Assembly: GCA_031288815.1 (NCBI GenBank)
Contig: JAITQR010000356.1
Span: 1-6,731, forward strand
DNA length: 6,731 nucleotides
From: Treponema sp.
GTDB taxonomy: Bacteria; Spirochaetota; Spirochaetia; Treponematales; Breznakiellaceae
Reading direction: 5' to 3'
Below, one piece after another: positions 1-6,620 of this stretch (positions are counted from its first letter, which is position 1; each line of letters starts with the position of its first letter). The notes below the pieces were generated by a model, which worked only from the letters and a program-made list of their open reading frames with translations, made no database searches and was not told the origin of the DNA. The position numbers and the translations under genes were made by a program.

Positions 1-402
1 AAATTCGCCTTTGCCGCGCCGCTCCTGGTCTATATGTTCGCCGTGGGACTCAACGGGATACGTCCCGATATCCCCAGCGGAGGAATTGAGGGGTATAAGG
101 AGGCGCGCTCCTATATTGCCGCGGACGCCGCGGCCCACCCGGACAGAAAAGCGGTGATGCTGGAAAACGCCCCCCAAAACGCCGCGTACTATGGATTTGA
201 CCCGCTGCCCGCCTATTCCGCGGATGAACCGTGGGACATACTCTACGGGTTAAACGATATATTTGATCTGCATGAAATGGACATGTACGGGAATATGAAA
301 ACGAAAAACATCGACGCCGATAACATGCTAAAAGTATACTTTGACTATGTTTATCCGCGGGGAGACGGCGGGATGATTTTCAAGAAATACAAACAAAAAT
401 GA
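1..402 (+). CDS. C-terminal fragment of an unrecognised, probably membrane-anchored protein
   Basis: The frame is open from the first base of the window to a TGA at 400-402, so the gene begins upstream and only its last 133 codons are seen. The first 20 or so residues (KFAFAAPLLVYMFAVGLNGI) are strongly hydrophobic and look like the end of a transmembrane helix. About 110 polar, soluble residues follow, rich in Tyr, Asp and Met, with no catalytic motif I recognise. A last transmembrane helix followed by a soluble C-terminal domain is the layout of multi-pass membrane glycosyltransferases of the PMT/ArnT-like type, but this is only a guess from architecture. The methionine at 34-36 is internal to the hydrophobic segment and is unlikely to be the start. 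The gene converges on the transporter operon with 21 bp between the two stop codons, so it is not part of that operon. Coding status is fairly sure; function is unknown. Confidence 0.7.
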   Translation, partial: KFAFAAPLLVYMFAVGLNGIRPDIPSGGIEGYKEARSYIAADAAAHPDRKAVMLENAPQNAAYYGFDPLPAYSADEPWDILYGLNDIFDLHEMDMYGNMKTKNIDADNMLKVYFDYVYPRGDGGMIFKKYKQK

Positions 403-423
403 GAAGTTGTAATCTCGATTAGG

Positions 424-1626
424 TTATGATGTTGAAGACGGCGGCTTTGTGTTATCTGCCCGCGGTATCACGTAGACCGCGGTATCCGCGGCAGCGATAA
501 CGGACAGGATGTTCTTTCTAAGAATTGTGGTGTTTCGCGCCTTATACGGATCGGCGTTAAAAAGCACGGCATCGGCCGTAAAGCCCGCGGCGATACGGCC
601 AAGGGTATCGGCGCGTCCCAAAATCGCGGCGGCGGTTTCAGTAGCGGCGCGCCACGCCTCTTCTACCGTCAGGCCGCAGTCTATAAGGGCGTCAATTTCC
701 TCAAGGTTATGTCCGTGAAGCGGCGCGGCAAAATCGGTACCAAAGCCGATGGTTACCCCGGCGTCTTTTGCCTCGCGAATCGCCTGGGGATGCGCCTGGG
801 CGGCTCTCGCGGCCCGGGCGCGCAATGTCTCGTCTAAAACCAAAGCCCCGTTCGGATCCGCGGCAATACGGTATATGGCGGCGGTGGGCACCAAGGGTAT
901 TTTTGCGCCCGCCAACCCGCCGGCCTGTTCCCGGCTCAAATAAACGCCGTGTTCCACCGAGTCCGCGCCGGCTTCAATAGCCCAGTCAATGGTAGGCCCC
1001 CCCCAGGTATGAACCATCACTTGTACGTTACCCCTATGGGCGCCGCGTATTATAGTAAAAAATTCTTCCCGGGAGAACAGGGGATTAAGAACCTTTTCCG
1101 GGGGCGCTCCAATTCCTCCGGTAGCGAATAGTTTGATCCACCCTGCCCCGGTATCGGCCATGTTCTGTACCCGTTGTTCCAAATAGGAACACCCGTGAGC
1201 ATCCTCCGCTCCAAACAACGCCCCGCAGGGATAAATTCGCAGGGGATACCCGTAACGCCGCCTGAGATGCCGGGCCGTATCCGGCGGAAGTCCTCCGGCG
1301 TCGCGTACCGTGGTTATCCCGCCCCGCAGGGTCGCGTCGATCGCCCGGGCCCGGAGCGTTTCAACCTCGGCTTCACCACGCTTTGCCTGATCGTCGGGGA
1401 AAAAATCCGTCCATCCCAGGTGGACGTGCAGATCGATGAGTCCCGGAGTAATCCATATATCCCCGTCCGATCCGTCCGGTCCGGCCCGGGGGACTTCCGT
1501 GACAGACGCGAAGCGGCCGTCACGGATGCTAATATCGAATCGTTTTCCCCCGGTCCCCGGAATACGGCACCCCGGAATACGGAGACACCGATAGGCGCGT
1601 CCGTTCGGCGGGCTATTTTCCGTCAT
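424..1626 (-). CDS. metal-dependent amidohydrolase (COG1228 type; prolidase / imidazolonepropionase-related)
   Basis: This is a 400-residue cytoplasmic hydrolase with the full metal-ligand set of amidohydrolase superfamily members with a binuclear site: HxH at H67/H69 (PGLIDLHVHL), the Lys expected to be carboxylated at K165 (GWIKLFATGG), H206 (VMVHTWG), H226 (SVEHGVYLS) and catalytic D298 (GFGTDFAAPLHGHN). The N-terminal (about 1-60) and C-terminal (about 345-388) parts should form the usual beta-sandwich around the TIM barrel. The length fits the family. No signal peptide is visible. The ATG at 1626 is preferred over a GTG at 1644 because it overlaps the ATPase stop as ATGA and has AGGGG at 1631-1635, four bases upstream. 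COG1228 members include Xaa-Pro dipeptidases, Xaa-Arg/Lys carboxypeptidases and imidazolonepropionases. Placement as last gene of a peptide-type importer operon favours a dipeptidase acting on the imported ligand, but that is inference. Superfamily assignment is secure; substrate is not. Confidence 0.9.
   Translation of the reverse strand: MTENSPPNGRAYRCLRIPGCRIPGTGGKRFDISIRDGRFASVTEVPRAGPDGSDGDIWITPGLIDLHVHLGWTDFFPDDQAKRGEAEVETLRARAIDATLRGGITTVRDAGGLPPDTARHLRRRYGYPLRIYPCGALFGAEDAHGCSYLEQRVQNMADTGAGWIKLFATGGIGAPPEKVLNPLFSREEFFTIIRGAHRGNVQVMVHTWGGPTIDWAIEAGADSVEHGVYLSREQAGGLAGAKIPLVPTAAIYRIAADPNGALVLDETLRARAARAAQAHPQAIREAKDAGVTIGFGTDFAAPLHGHNLEEIDALIDCGLTVEEAWRAATETAAAILGRADTLGRIAAGFTADAVLFNADPYKARNTTILRKNILSVIAAADTAVYVIPRADNTKPPSSTS
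1555..1582. repeat. 15-bp-period tandem duplication inside the amidohydrolase gene
   Basis: The 13-mer CCCCGGAATACGG occurs at 1555-1567 and again at 1570-1582, a period of 15 bp, so reading frame is kept. On the coding strand it encodes RIPGC then RIPGT, residues 16-25 of the amidohydrolase, in the variable N-terminal beta-sandwich region well away from the metal site. It looks like a small slippage duplication with no evident function. Confidence 0.75.
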
Positions 1627-2423
1627 CCGTCCCCTGCCAGGCACTTTGCCGCGGGGAAACTATTTGCGGGCATGACAGGCGGCATTCTGGGCACCGCGGA
1701 TAAAAGTTCCCGGCCATAGGCGGTTTGAGGACAGGAAAAGAAACGCTCCCGTTTACTTACCTCTATGAGCCGCCCCTGCCGCATCACCGCGACGGTATCG
1801 CTTATGGCGTTTATTACCCCCAGATCATGGGAAATAAAAAGCATAGTAAGATTAAACTCCGATTTGAGGCTCCGTAAAAGTTTAAGCATAGTCAATTGAA
1901 CCGAAACATCCAGCGCGCTGGTCGGTTCATCCGCAATCAGGATGCCGGGCTCCACGCTTAACGCCCGGGCTATGGCTATACGCTGACGCTGTCCCCCGGA
2001 AAACTCATGGGGAAATCTGTCCAGGGCGTCTTCGTCAAGCTGTACCCGCGCAAGCAGTTCCCTGCACCGATCCTCCGCCCGAGAAGGGGGAACTATCTTA
2101 TGAAAAAGCAGGGCCTCCCTGAGTATATGCCTCACCCGGTGCCGCGGGTTGAGGGACGCGTCGGGGTTTTGAAAGACTATCTGGATCGTTTTATACTGGT
2201 TTCGGCCGCGTTTTCCGCCTAAAACCTCGCCGCCCAGCAGGACCCGCCCCGCGTCGGGGGTAATCAGCCCCGCTATAACCCGGGCCAGCGTGGTTTTTCC
2301 CGAACCGGACTCCCCTACCAGGCCAAGGGCAGCGTACTCCGGCAATTCCAGGCTTACCCGGTCAAGGGCGGTAAAGCCGCCGTATGTGACGGTCAGGTCT
2401 TCTACTTTTAAAACGCTTTTCAC
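1623..2423 (-). CDS. dppF: ABC transporter ATPase, DppF/OppF/NikE family
   Basis: This is one of the two nucleotide-binding subunits that energise the importer on the cytoplasmic face of the membrane. Visible motifs in the 266-residue protein are Walker A GESGSGKTT (37-45), Q-loop Q85 in VFQNPDASLNP, signature FSGGQRQR (141-148), Walker B ILIADEP (161-167), D-loop SALD (169-172) and switch H199 in ISHD. All catalytic positions look intact. The start is a GTG at 2423 that overlaps the stop of the upstream ATPase gene as GTGA and has AAGGAG (2433-2438) nine bases upstream. The frame stays open to 2570, but that extension lies inside the neighbouring gene and lacks family similarity. Typical DppF/OppF proteins are about 300-335 residues; this one ends soon after the AYGRELLSAVP helix and is closer in size to NikE. 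The symbol denotes family and operon position, not proven dipeptide specificity. Confidence 0.93.
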   Translation of the reverse strand: MKSVLKVEDLTVTYGGFTALDRVSLELPEYAALGLVGESGSGKTTLARVIAGLITPDAGRVLLGGEVLGGKRGRNQYKTIQIVFQNPDASLNPRHRVRHILREALLFHKIVPPSRAEDRCRELLARVQLDEDALDRFPHEFSGGQRQRIAIARALSVEPGILIADEPTSALDVSVQLTMLKLLRSLKSEFNLTMLFISHDLGVINAISDTVAVMRQGRLIEVSKRERFFSCPQTAYGRELLSAVPRMPPVMPANSFPAAKCLAGDG

Positions 2424-3175
2424 GCCCCGGCGCTCCTTTCCTGATCCGGCAGGGGAAGCACGGCTTCTATAAGCATCCGCGTATAGGATTCCCGGGGATT
2501 CTGTAACACGGCGGCGGTACTGCCCCGTTCGACGATTCTGCCGTCCTTCATGACGCATAGCCCGGAACACATTGCGGACGCTATGGCCAGATTGTGGGTA
2601 ACAAAGAGGATGGCGAATCCCAGTTCCTTTTGAAGATTCCCAATTATTTCAAGGATCTGCCGCTGTACCGTAACATCCAGGGCGGTGGTCGGCTCGTCGC
2701 AGAGGAGTACCCGGGGCTTACAGGCCAATGCCATCGCGATAAGGATACGCTGACATTGGCCGCCTGAGAGCTGATGAGGATACCGCCGGGCTAAGGAACC
2801 GGGAAGTCCCAGCATGGTAAGCAAATCCACGGCGGCGGTACGCGCTTCCTTCCGGCTTAGATGCTGGCGGTAGTACGCTACCTCCGCAAGCTGGGCCGCC
2901 GCCGGCGCAAGGGGGTCAAGGGAACTTACCGGATCCTGAAAAATCATGGCGCGTCCGCCGGTACACGTGACCTGTCCCCCGGTTTGGATAACGCCGGAAG
3001 GAAGCAAACCGGCGGCCGCCCGGAGGGTGAGGGTCTTGCCTGATCCGGATTCCCCGACAAGCCCCAGGCTTTCCCCGGGATACAGGGCAAAACTCACCCC
3101 GTTAAGCAATTTCTTTTTCCCCTTCGACTCAAGGGACAGGCCGTCAATTTCCAGGATCGGGGCGGCCGCGGTCAT
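2420..3175 (-). CDS. dppD: ABC transporter ATPase, DppD/OppD/NikD family, compact form
   Basis: This is the second nucleotide-binding subunit, expected to pair with the adjacent DppF-like ATPase. Motifs in 251 residues: Walker A GESGSGKT (41-48), Q-loop Q80 in MIFQDPVSSLDP, signature LSGGQCQR (136-143, with Cys141 where Arg or Met is more usual), Walker B VLLCDEP (156-162), D-loop TALD (164-167) and switch H194 in VTHN. The start is the ATG at 3175, which overlaps the upstream permease stop as ATGA and has GGAG (3182-3185) six bases upstream. A longer open frame to 3316 is only the antiparallel-free shadow of the permease gene. The protein is about 75 residues shorter than classical DppD/OppD: it lacks the C-terminal extension that carries the cysteine motif in those proteins, and the stretch between Walker A and the Q-loop is also short. 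In this it resembles NikD. It appears complete and functional. Confidence 0.93.
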   Translation of the reverse strand: MTAAAPILEIDGLSLESKGKKKLLNGVSFALYPGESLGLVGESGSGKTLTLRAAAGLLPSGVIQTGGQVTCTGGRAMIFQDPVSSLDPLAPAAAQLAEVAYYRQHLSRKEARTAAVDLLTMLGLPGSLARRYPHQLSGGQCQRILIAMALACKPRVLLCDEPTTALDVTVQRQILEIIGNLQKELGFAILFVTHNLAIASAMCSGLCVMKDGRIVERGSTAAVLQNPRESYTRMLIEAVLPLPDQERSAGA

Positions 3176-4008
3176 TTTTTTCTCCAAATGTCCGCCAGGC
3201 CGTCCCCCAAGAGCGACAGGGCGATTCCTGTGTATACCACCGCCGCTCCGGGGGCCGCCGACAGCCACCATTTTGTAGAGAGGAAGGGCTGGCCGTCGGA
3301 GATCATGGTTCCCCAATCAGGGATCGGCGGCGGAATGCCAATGCCCAGATACCCCAGGGTAACAATAGCCACCAGCAGGACGACCATATTAGTCATCAGT
3401 ATCACCACCGCCTGGGGCAGGACATTCGGCAAAAGATGGCCCAGGATGATCCGTATTCCCGGCAGGCCCAGGGTTTTGGCGGAAGCTATCCATTCCTGTT
3501 TGCGGAAGGAGGCGCTTAAACCCTTGATAACCCGGGCAAACACGATCCAGCCCACCAAGATAAAGGTGATGTATATGCCGTGCTGACCCGCGCCGCTCGC
3601 GAAGGCCACGATAATAACAATCAAATAAAACGGGAAGGCAATCAAGGTGTCGGTCAACAGGGTGATAAGAATGTCTATCCAGGAACCGTAGTATCCGGCA
3701 AGCATACCCAAAAATACCCCGGTACAAAACGGTATGACTTCCGCCAGAACCATGATAGACAGATCCGTCCGGGCGGCGTATAAGAGCCGGGTAAACAGAT
3801 CCCGCCCCAGCTGATCCGTTCCCAGCCAGTGTTCGCGGGAAGGGGGCGCCAGGCTCATTTCCAGATTTTGGGCGGCGGGATCCCAGGGGCTGATCAGGGG
3901 CGCCGCCGCCGCCAAAGCCACGAGCAGGGCGAGCATGGCAGCGCCCGAGACAAATGACGGAGTACGGCCTATACCGCCGCCTGGCCGGAGGAAGCGCGGC
4001 TTTCTCAT
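3172..4008 (-). CDS. dppC: ABC transporter permease, DppC/OppC/NikC family
   Basis: This inner-membrane subunit forms half of the translocation channel. The 278-residue protein has a short basic N-terminus, a first helix at about 22-40, the family hallmark HWLGTDQLGRD (60-70), and further hydrophobic segments near 83-107, 110-135, 146-160, 199-223 and 250-270, giving about six helices. The cytoplasmic EAA coupling loop that contacts the ATPases is clear at about 172-194 (EWIASAKTLGLPG, then HLLPN). The late motifs GYLGIGIPPPIPDWGTMI (219-236) and LLGDGLAD (266-273) are typical of DppC. The ATG at 4008 overlaps the upstream permease stop as ATGA, with AGGGG (4015-4019) six bases upstream. Length is normal for the family. 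Ligand specificity cannot be read from this subunit. Confidence 0.95.
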   Translation of the reverse strand: MRKPRFLRPGGGIGRTPSFVSGAAMLALLVALAAAAPLISPWDPAAQNLEMSLAPPSREHWLGTDQLGRDLFTRLLYAARTDLSIMVLAEVIPFCTGVFLGMLAGYYGSWIDILITLLTDTLIAFPFYLIVIIVAFASGAGQHGIYITFILVGWIVFARVIKGLSASFRKQEWIASAKTLGLPGIRIILGHLLPNVLPQAVVILMTNMVVLLVAIVTLGYLGIGIPPPIPDWGTMISDGQPFLSTKWWLSAAPGAAVVYTGIALSLLGDGLADIWRKK

Positions 4009-5000
4009 GCGGGACCCCTAAGCCGCGGATCAAGCCGGCGGGAAAGGATTTCAATAAGGAAGGTGATGATCACCACCGACGCCGCGCAATAGAGGGCGAT
4101 CCCCTGGATCACCGGAAAATCCCGGTTTGCAATTGCCGAAAACAGCAGGCTCCCTATGCCCCTGATGCCGAATACCTGTTCCACCACCAGGGTGCCTCCT
4201 ACCAGATAGGAGATATTGACGCCGAAAAGCATCAGCGTAGGCAGCGCGGCGTTACGCAGAACATGCTTCACCAGAATAACCCGGCGGGGAATTCCCGCGG
4301 CCTTCAGGGCGACGACAAAATTCGATTCCAGCTCTTCCAACAGTTGGGTCCTGAGCGAACGGATCAGCGGCGGGGCCAGGGAAAAGGCGACCGTTATTGC
4401 CGGCAGGGTCAGGCTGTAGAGGGTTCCCGCCGGGCCGTTACCGGCCCCGCCCACGGGAAACCATCTCAGCCAAACCGCGAAAACTAAAATCAAGAGCAAA
4501 CCGACCCAAAAAACCGGCATACCCAGCGTTACGGCCGGCAGGACCCGTATAAGATGATCCAGGGGTCCGTCTTTGTGGGTAGCCGCAAGCAGCGCGAGGC
4601 ACAAGGCCAACGCCATAGCCAGGATACCGGCCATAGCAATGAGCAGCAACGTGACCGGCGCCCGCTCGGCGATAAGAACCTTCGCGGGGGTTCCGTAAAA
4701 AATGGAATCCCCCGTATCACCCTGGGTAAAAAGAACCCGCAAAAAACGGAGGAATTGCTCCACCGGGTGAAGATCCAGCCCCAGCCTGGTCCGCATTTCC
4801 GCAATCGCCTCGGGGGAGCTGTGTTCCCCCAGGATCATTTTGGCGGGATCTCCCGGCACTATTCGTATAATAAAAAAGACTGCCACAACCACGCCGATAA
4901 CCGAGGACAGGGCCCGTATAACGGCGTATCCAAGCCACCGGCGCGGTAAAGAGATTCTACTTACCTTTAAAAGCCACATTTTCAAAACGGACGCTGTCAT
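4005..5000 (-). CDS. dppB: ABC transporter permease, DppB/OppB/NikB family
   Basis: This is the partner inner-membrane permease. Family features in the 331-residue reading: a first helix at about 24-47 ending in RIVPGDPAKMILG (46-58), the periplasmic segment with MRTRLGLDLHPVEQFLRFL (69-87), helices near 115-139, 153-178, 197-214, 255-277 and 297-317, an EAA coupling loop at about 222-254 (ESNFVVALKAAGIPRR, then HVLRNAALP), VVEQVFGIRGIGSLL (272-286) and the C-terminal RRLDPRLRG (321-329). The start is uncertain. The ATG at 5000 overlaps the binding-protein gene by 44 bp, and an ATG at 4979 would overlap by 23 bp. Neither has a good Shine-Dalgarno sequence at normal spacing, and no ATG, GTG or TTG lies closer to the conserved YAVIRAL. 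Function is secure; the first 7 residues are not. Confidence 0.92.
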   Translation of the reverse strand: MTASVLKMWLLKVSRISLPRRWLGYAVIRALSSVIGVVVAVFFIIRIVPGDPAKMILGEHSSPEAIAEMRTRLGLDLHPVEQFLRFLRVLFTQGDTGDSIFYGTPAKVLIAERAPVTLLLIAMAGILAMALALCLALLAATHKDGPLDHLIRVLPAVTLGMPVFWVGLLLILVFAVWLRWFPVGGAGNGPAGTLYSLTLPAITVAFSLAPPLIRSLRTQLLEELESNFVVALKAAGIPRRVILVKHVLRNAALPTLMLFGVNISYLVGGTLVVEQVFGIRGIGSLLFSAIANRDFPVIQGIALYCAASVVIITFLIEILSRRLDPRLRGPA

Positions 5001-6492
5001 TTGGCAGTATAACCAAACCCTCCACGGAAGAACGGATGCCTTTCAGTATATCAGGATAATAAAGGGGAATATAGGGTACTTCGTCCGCGAGGATCTGCTG
5101 AAGCCTGGCATATACCGCGACCCGTTCCGGCCCATCCGGGGTTTTTTGCCCCCGGTACAGAAGCTCCGTGACCTCGTCATTGGTATAGTGGGTCCAATAG
5201 GACTTGCTAAAGCCCTTAGGATCGGTCTGAAAGGCGAGGATTGAGTTTGCTTCCGGGGAATCCGCCTGGCCGCTGTTGATCATGAGGGAAAAATCATAGG
5301 CAAAGAAGCGTTCCCGAAAGGCGGCGGTCTCAATAGATTCAATTTCAATAGCGATGCCTATGGATTTACCCGCCGCTTGAAGGATCTGCGCTTCCTGGGC
5401 CCTGGCGCTGTCACCGGCGGCAATGATCAGTTTGGTGGAAAAACCATTGGGAAACGCGGATTTTGCGAGTTCCGCCTTGGCCGCGTTTATATCAAAGCCC
5501 AGGGCGTTGATGGTATCGTTGGTACTGTAGGGAATAGTCGGCGGTAACAAGGCGTTGGCCGGCTGGGCGTAACCGAAGGTGACCGCGTTGGTCAATCCCC
5601 GGCGGTCGACGGCAAGGGCCAAAGCCCGGCGTACATGGACATCGGAAAAATGCTCGTCCAAGGTATTGAAGAAAAGCTGTTCGATTACCCAGCTTCCGTT
5701 GGTGAGCACCCCGGTATCGCTGCGCCCGGCAAGTTCCCGGGCATTCGCCAGGGCAACGGTTTCGACGGCGTCCACCTCTCCCACCTTGAGCTGATTGACC
5801 GCCTGACTGTCGTCGGCAATAAACTTATATACCAGCTTGTCGATAGCGGGTTTGCCTGTCTGCCAATAGTAGGGATTTTTACGGAAGGTGAGATCCCCTG
5901 TGGTATTCCAACTGTCAACCACGAAGGGACCGGTCCCAATAGGATTCTTGAAAAAGGCCGCTTCCGACAGGCCGCCGAAATTCTTAGGGAGTATACCGTT
6001 GGCGAAATTTGAAAGTTCCGAGATAAAGGGCGTATAGGGCTCTTTCAGGGTAATCACAAAGGTTTTTTTATCGGGAGCCGCCAGGGAAGCGACCTGGGCG
6101 GCTATTTCCAGGGGGCCGCCAATATCCAGGTGGCGCTGAATCGAAAAAACCGCGTCCTCGGCGGTAACTTCCGCGCCGTTGGAAAATTTAAGCCCCTCCC
6201 GTAAGATAAAGGTATAGGTAAGGCCGTCATCGCTTACCCGATGGGACGCCGCCAGCCAATCCACGATTTTCCCTTCGGGAGTAAAAGATACCAAGGGTTC
6301 AAAAACTTTGTCGATGGCAAAGGCGTTATTTGAGGTGATCTCTTTGTGCAAATCAAAGGAGGTTACCGATGCCGGGCGGGCATAGACAAATGTTTTCCCG
6401 TCCGCGCCGCGTGCTTTTGTTCCGGCGCCCCATCCCAGAGCGGGCAGCAAAAACGCTAAAGTCAGGATCATAAACACAGGTTTTCTAGTCAT
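4957..6492 (-). CDS. family-5 extracellular substrate-binding protein of a peptide/nickel-type ABC importer
   Basis: This 511-residue protein is the periplasmic receptor that should deliver ligand to the permeases. It begins with a signal peptide: basic MTRKP, then a hydrophobic core to about residue 22. There is no lipobox Cys, so a soluble rather than lipid-anchored form is expected. SBP_bac_5 landmarks are DKVFEPLVSFTPEGKIVDWL (61-80), SDDGLTYTFILREGLKFSNG (87-106), VTAEDAVFSIQR (109-120), GTGPFVVDSW (186-195) with FRKNPYYW (203-210), VRRALALAVDR (287-297), YTNDEVTELL (436-445) and YARLQQILADEVPYIPLYYP (461-480). The start at 6492 is chosen because GGAGG lies five bases upstream; the in-frame ATG at 6504 overlaps that ribosome binding site. 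An acidic loop near D411 (SGQADSPEAN) lies about where DppA holds the peptide amino group, but I cannot assign the ligand. It is the first gene of the operon, directly behind a strong promoter. Confidence 0.95.
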   Translation of the reverse strand: MTRKPVFMILTLAFLLPALGWGAGTKARGADGKTFVYARPASVTSFDLHKEITSNNAFAIDKVFEPLVSFTPEGKIVDWLAASHRVSDDGLTYTFILREGLKFSNGAEVTAEDAVFSIQRHLDIGGPLEIAAQVASLAAPDKKTFVITLKEPYTPFISELSNFANGILPKNFGGLSEAAFFKNPIGTGPFVVDSWNTTGDLTFRKNPYYWQTGKPAIDKLVYKFIADDSQAVNQLKVGEVDAVETVALANARELAGRSDTGVLTNGSWVIEQLFFNTLDEHFSDVHVRRALALAVDRRGLTNAVTFGYAQPANALLPPTIPYSTNDTINALGFDINAAKAELAKSAFPNGFSTKLIIAAGDSARAQEAQILQAAGKSIGIAIEIESIETAAFRERFFAYDFSLMINSGQADSPEANSILAFQTDPKGFSKSYWTHYTNDEVTELLYRGQKTPDGPERVAVYARLQQILADEVPYIPLYYPDILKGIRSSVEGLVILPNDSVRFENVAFKGK

Positions 6493-6497
6493 AGAGT

Positions 6498-6502
6498 CCT
6501 CC
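6498..6502 (-). promoter_or_regulatory. ribosome binding site of the binding-protein gene
   Basis: GGAGG on the minus strand, five bases before the ATG at 6492. It begins with the G of an upstream in-frame ATG (6502-6504), so that earlier ATG is very unlikely to be used; this fixes the start of the binding protein at 6492. Confidence 0.85.
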
Positions 6503-6516
6503 ATAGTACAATAAGT

Positions 6517-6540
6517 ATATTAATCCTAAAGAATTAGTAT
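6517..6540. repeat. imperfect inverted repeat at the predicted transcription start
   Basis: Ten-base arms ATATTAATCC (6517-6526) and GAATTAGTAT (6531-6540) flank a 4-base centre. Eight of ten positions are complementary, and in the minus-strand transcript one mismatch becomes a G-U pair. It spans roughly -3 to +21 relative to the predicted start, a classical repressor-operator position; a small leader hairpin is the alternative. The AT-richness raises the chance of coincidence. Confidence 0.45.
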
Positions 6541-6554
6541 GTTATTATCAACAT
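6539..6554. repeat. short inverted repeat flanking the -10 box
   Basis: On the minus strand ATGTT (6554-6550) and AACAT (6543-6539) are perfect 5-base complements placed directly on either side of the GATAAT -10 element. This could be part of an operator that occludes the -10 box, but 5-base arms in AT-rich DNA may arise by chance. Confidence 0.35.
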
Positions 6555-6573
6555 GGTTTTATGTTTTTGTCAA
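6544..6573 (-). promoter_or_regulatory. housekeeping-sigma (sigma-70 type) promoter of the transporter operon
   Basis: On the minus strand a perfect TTGACA (-35) sits at 6573-6568 and GATAAT (-10, 5 of 6 consensus) at 6549-6544, with an 18-base spacer. Shifting to TGATAA gives 17 bases. The predicted transcription start is near 6537, leaving a leader of about 45 bases before the ATG at 6492. The leader is too short for a typical metabolite riboswitch. The region is AT-rich against GC-rich flanking genes, as expected for a promoter. No other promoter is needed for the overlapping downstream genes. Confidence 0.8.
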
Positions 6574-6620
6574 GCGGGAATGGTAAAAAATGTCGTTAAT
6601 CAGTGATAAGTTCACCCATC

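Noticed and set aside
384..423. Possible intrinsic terminator for the operon (GAGA/TCTC stem followed by a T-rich run on the minus strand)
   Set aside because: The stem is only 4 bp with an 8-base loop, too weak to call; the T-run lies within the end of the converging gene.
1174..1719. 181-codon open frame on the plus strand opposite the amidohydrolase and the ATPase 3' end
   Set aside because: It lies antisense to a gene with intact catalytic motifs, has no recognisable domain and is rich in Pro, Arg and Ser as expected of a GC-rich shadow frame.
2424..2570. N-terminal extension of the F-type ATPase to an ATG at 2570
   Set aside because: The extra residues overlap the upstream ATPase gene, do not resemble the family, and the GTG at 2423 has a good ribosome binding site and a GTGA overlap.
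3176..3316. N-terminal extension of the D-type ATPase to an ATG at 3316
   Set aside because: The extension lies inside the permease gene and lacks family similarity; the ATG at 3175 has GGAG at ideal spacing and an ATGA overlap.
3954..4487. 177-codon open frame on the plus strand opposite the two permease genes
   Set aside because: Its composition (Gln, Arg, Gly, His rich) is that of the complement of hydrophobic membrane-protein codons; no motif or ribosome binding site supports it.
5635..6012. 125-codon plus-strand frame opposite the binding-protein gene
   Set aside because: Antisense to a well-conserved family-5 binding protein, with no independent coding evidence.
6493..6537. Riboswitch in the operon leader (for example a nickel/cobalt-sensing type)
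   Set aside because: The predicted leader is only about 45 bases, too short for known aptamers, and only the small imperfect hairpin already listed is visible.
6584..6617. Possible terminator of the right-edge gene (GTGA/TCAC stem and a run of six T on the minus strand)
   Set aside because: The stem is 4 bp and the T-run lies well downstream of it rather than adjacent, so it does not form a normal intrinsic terminator.
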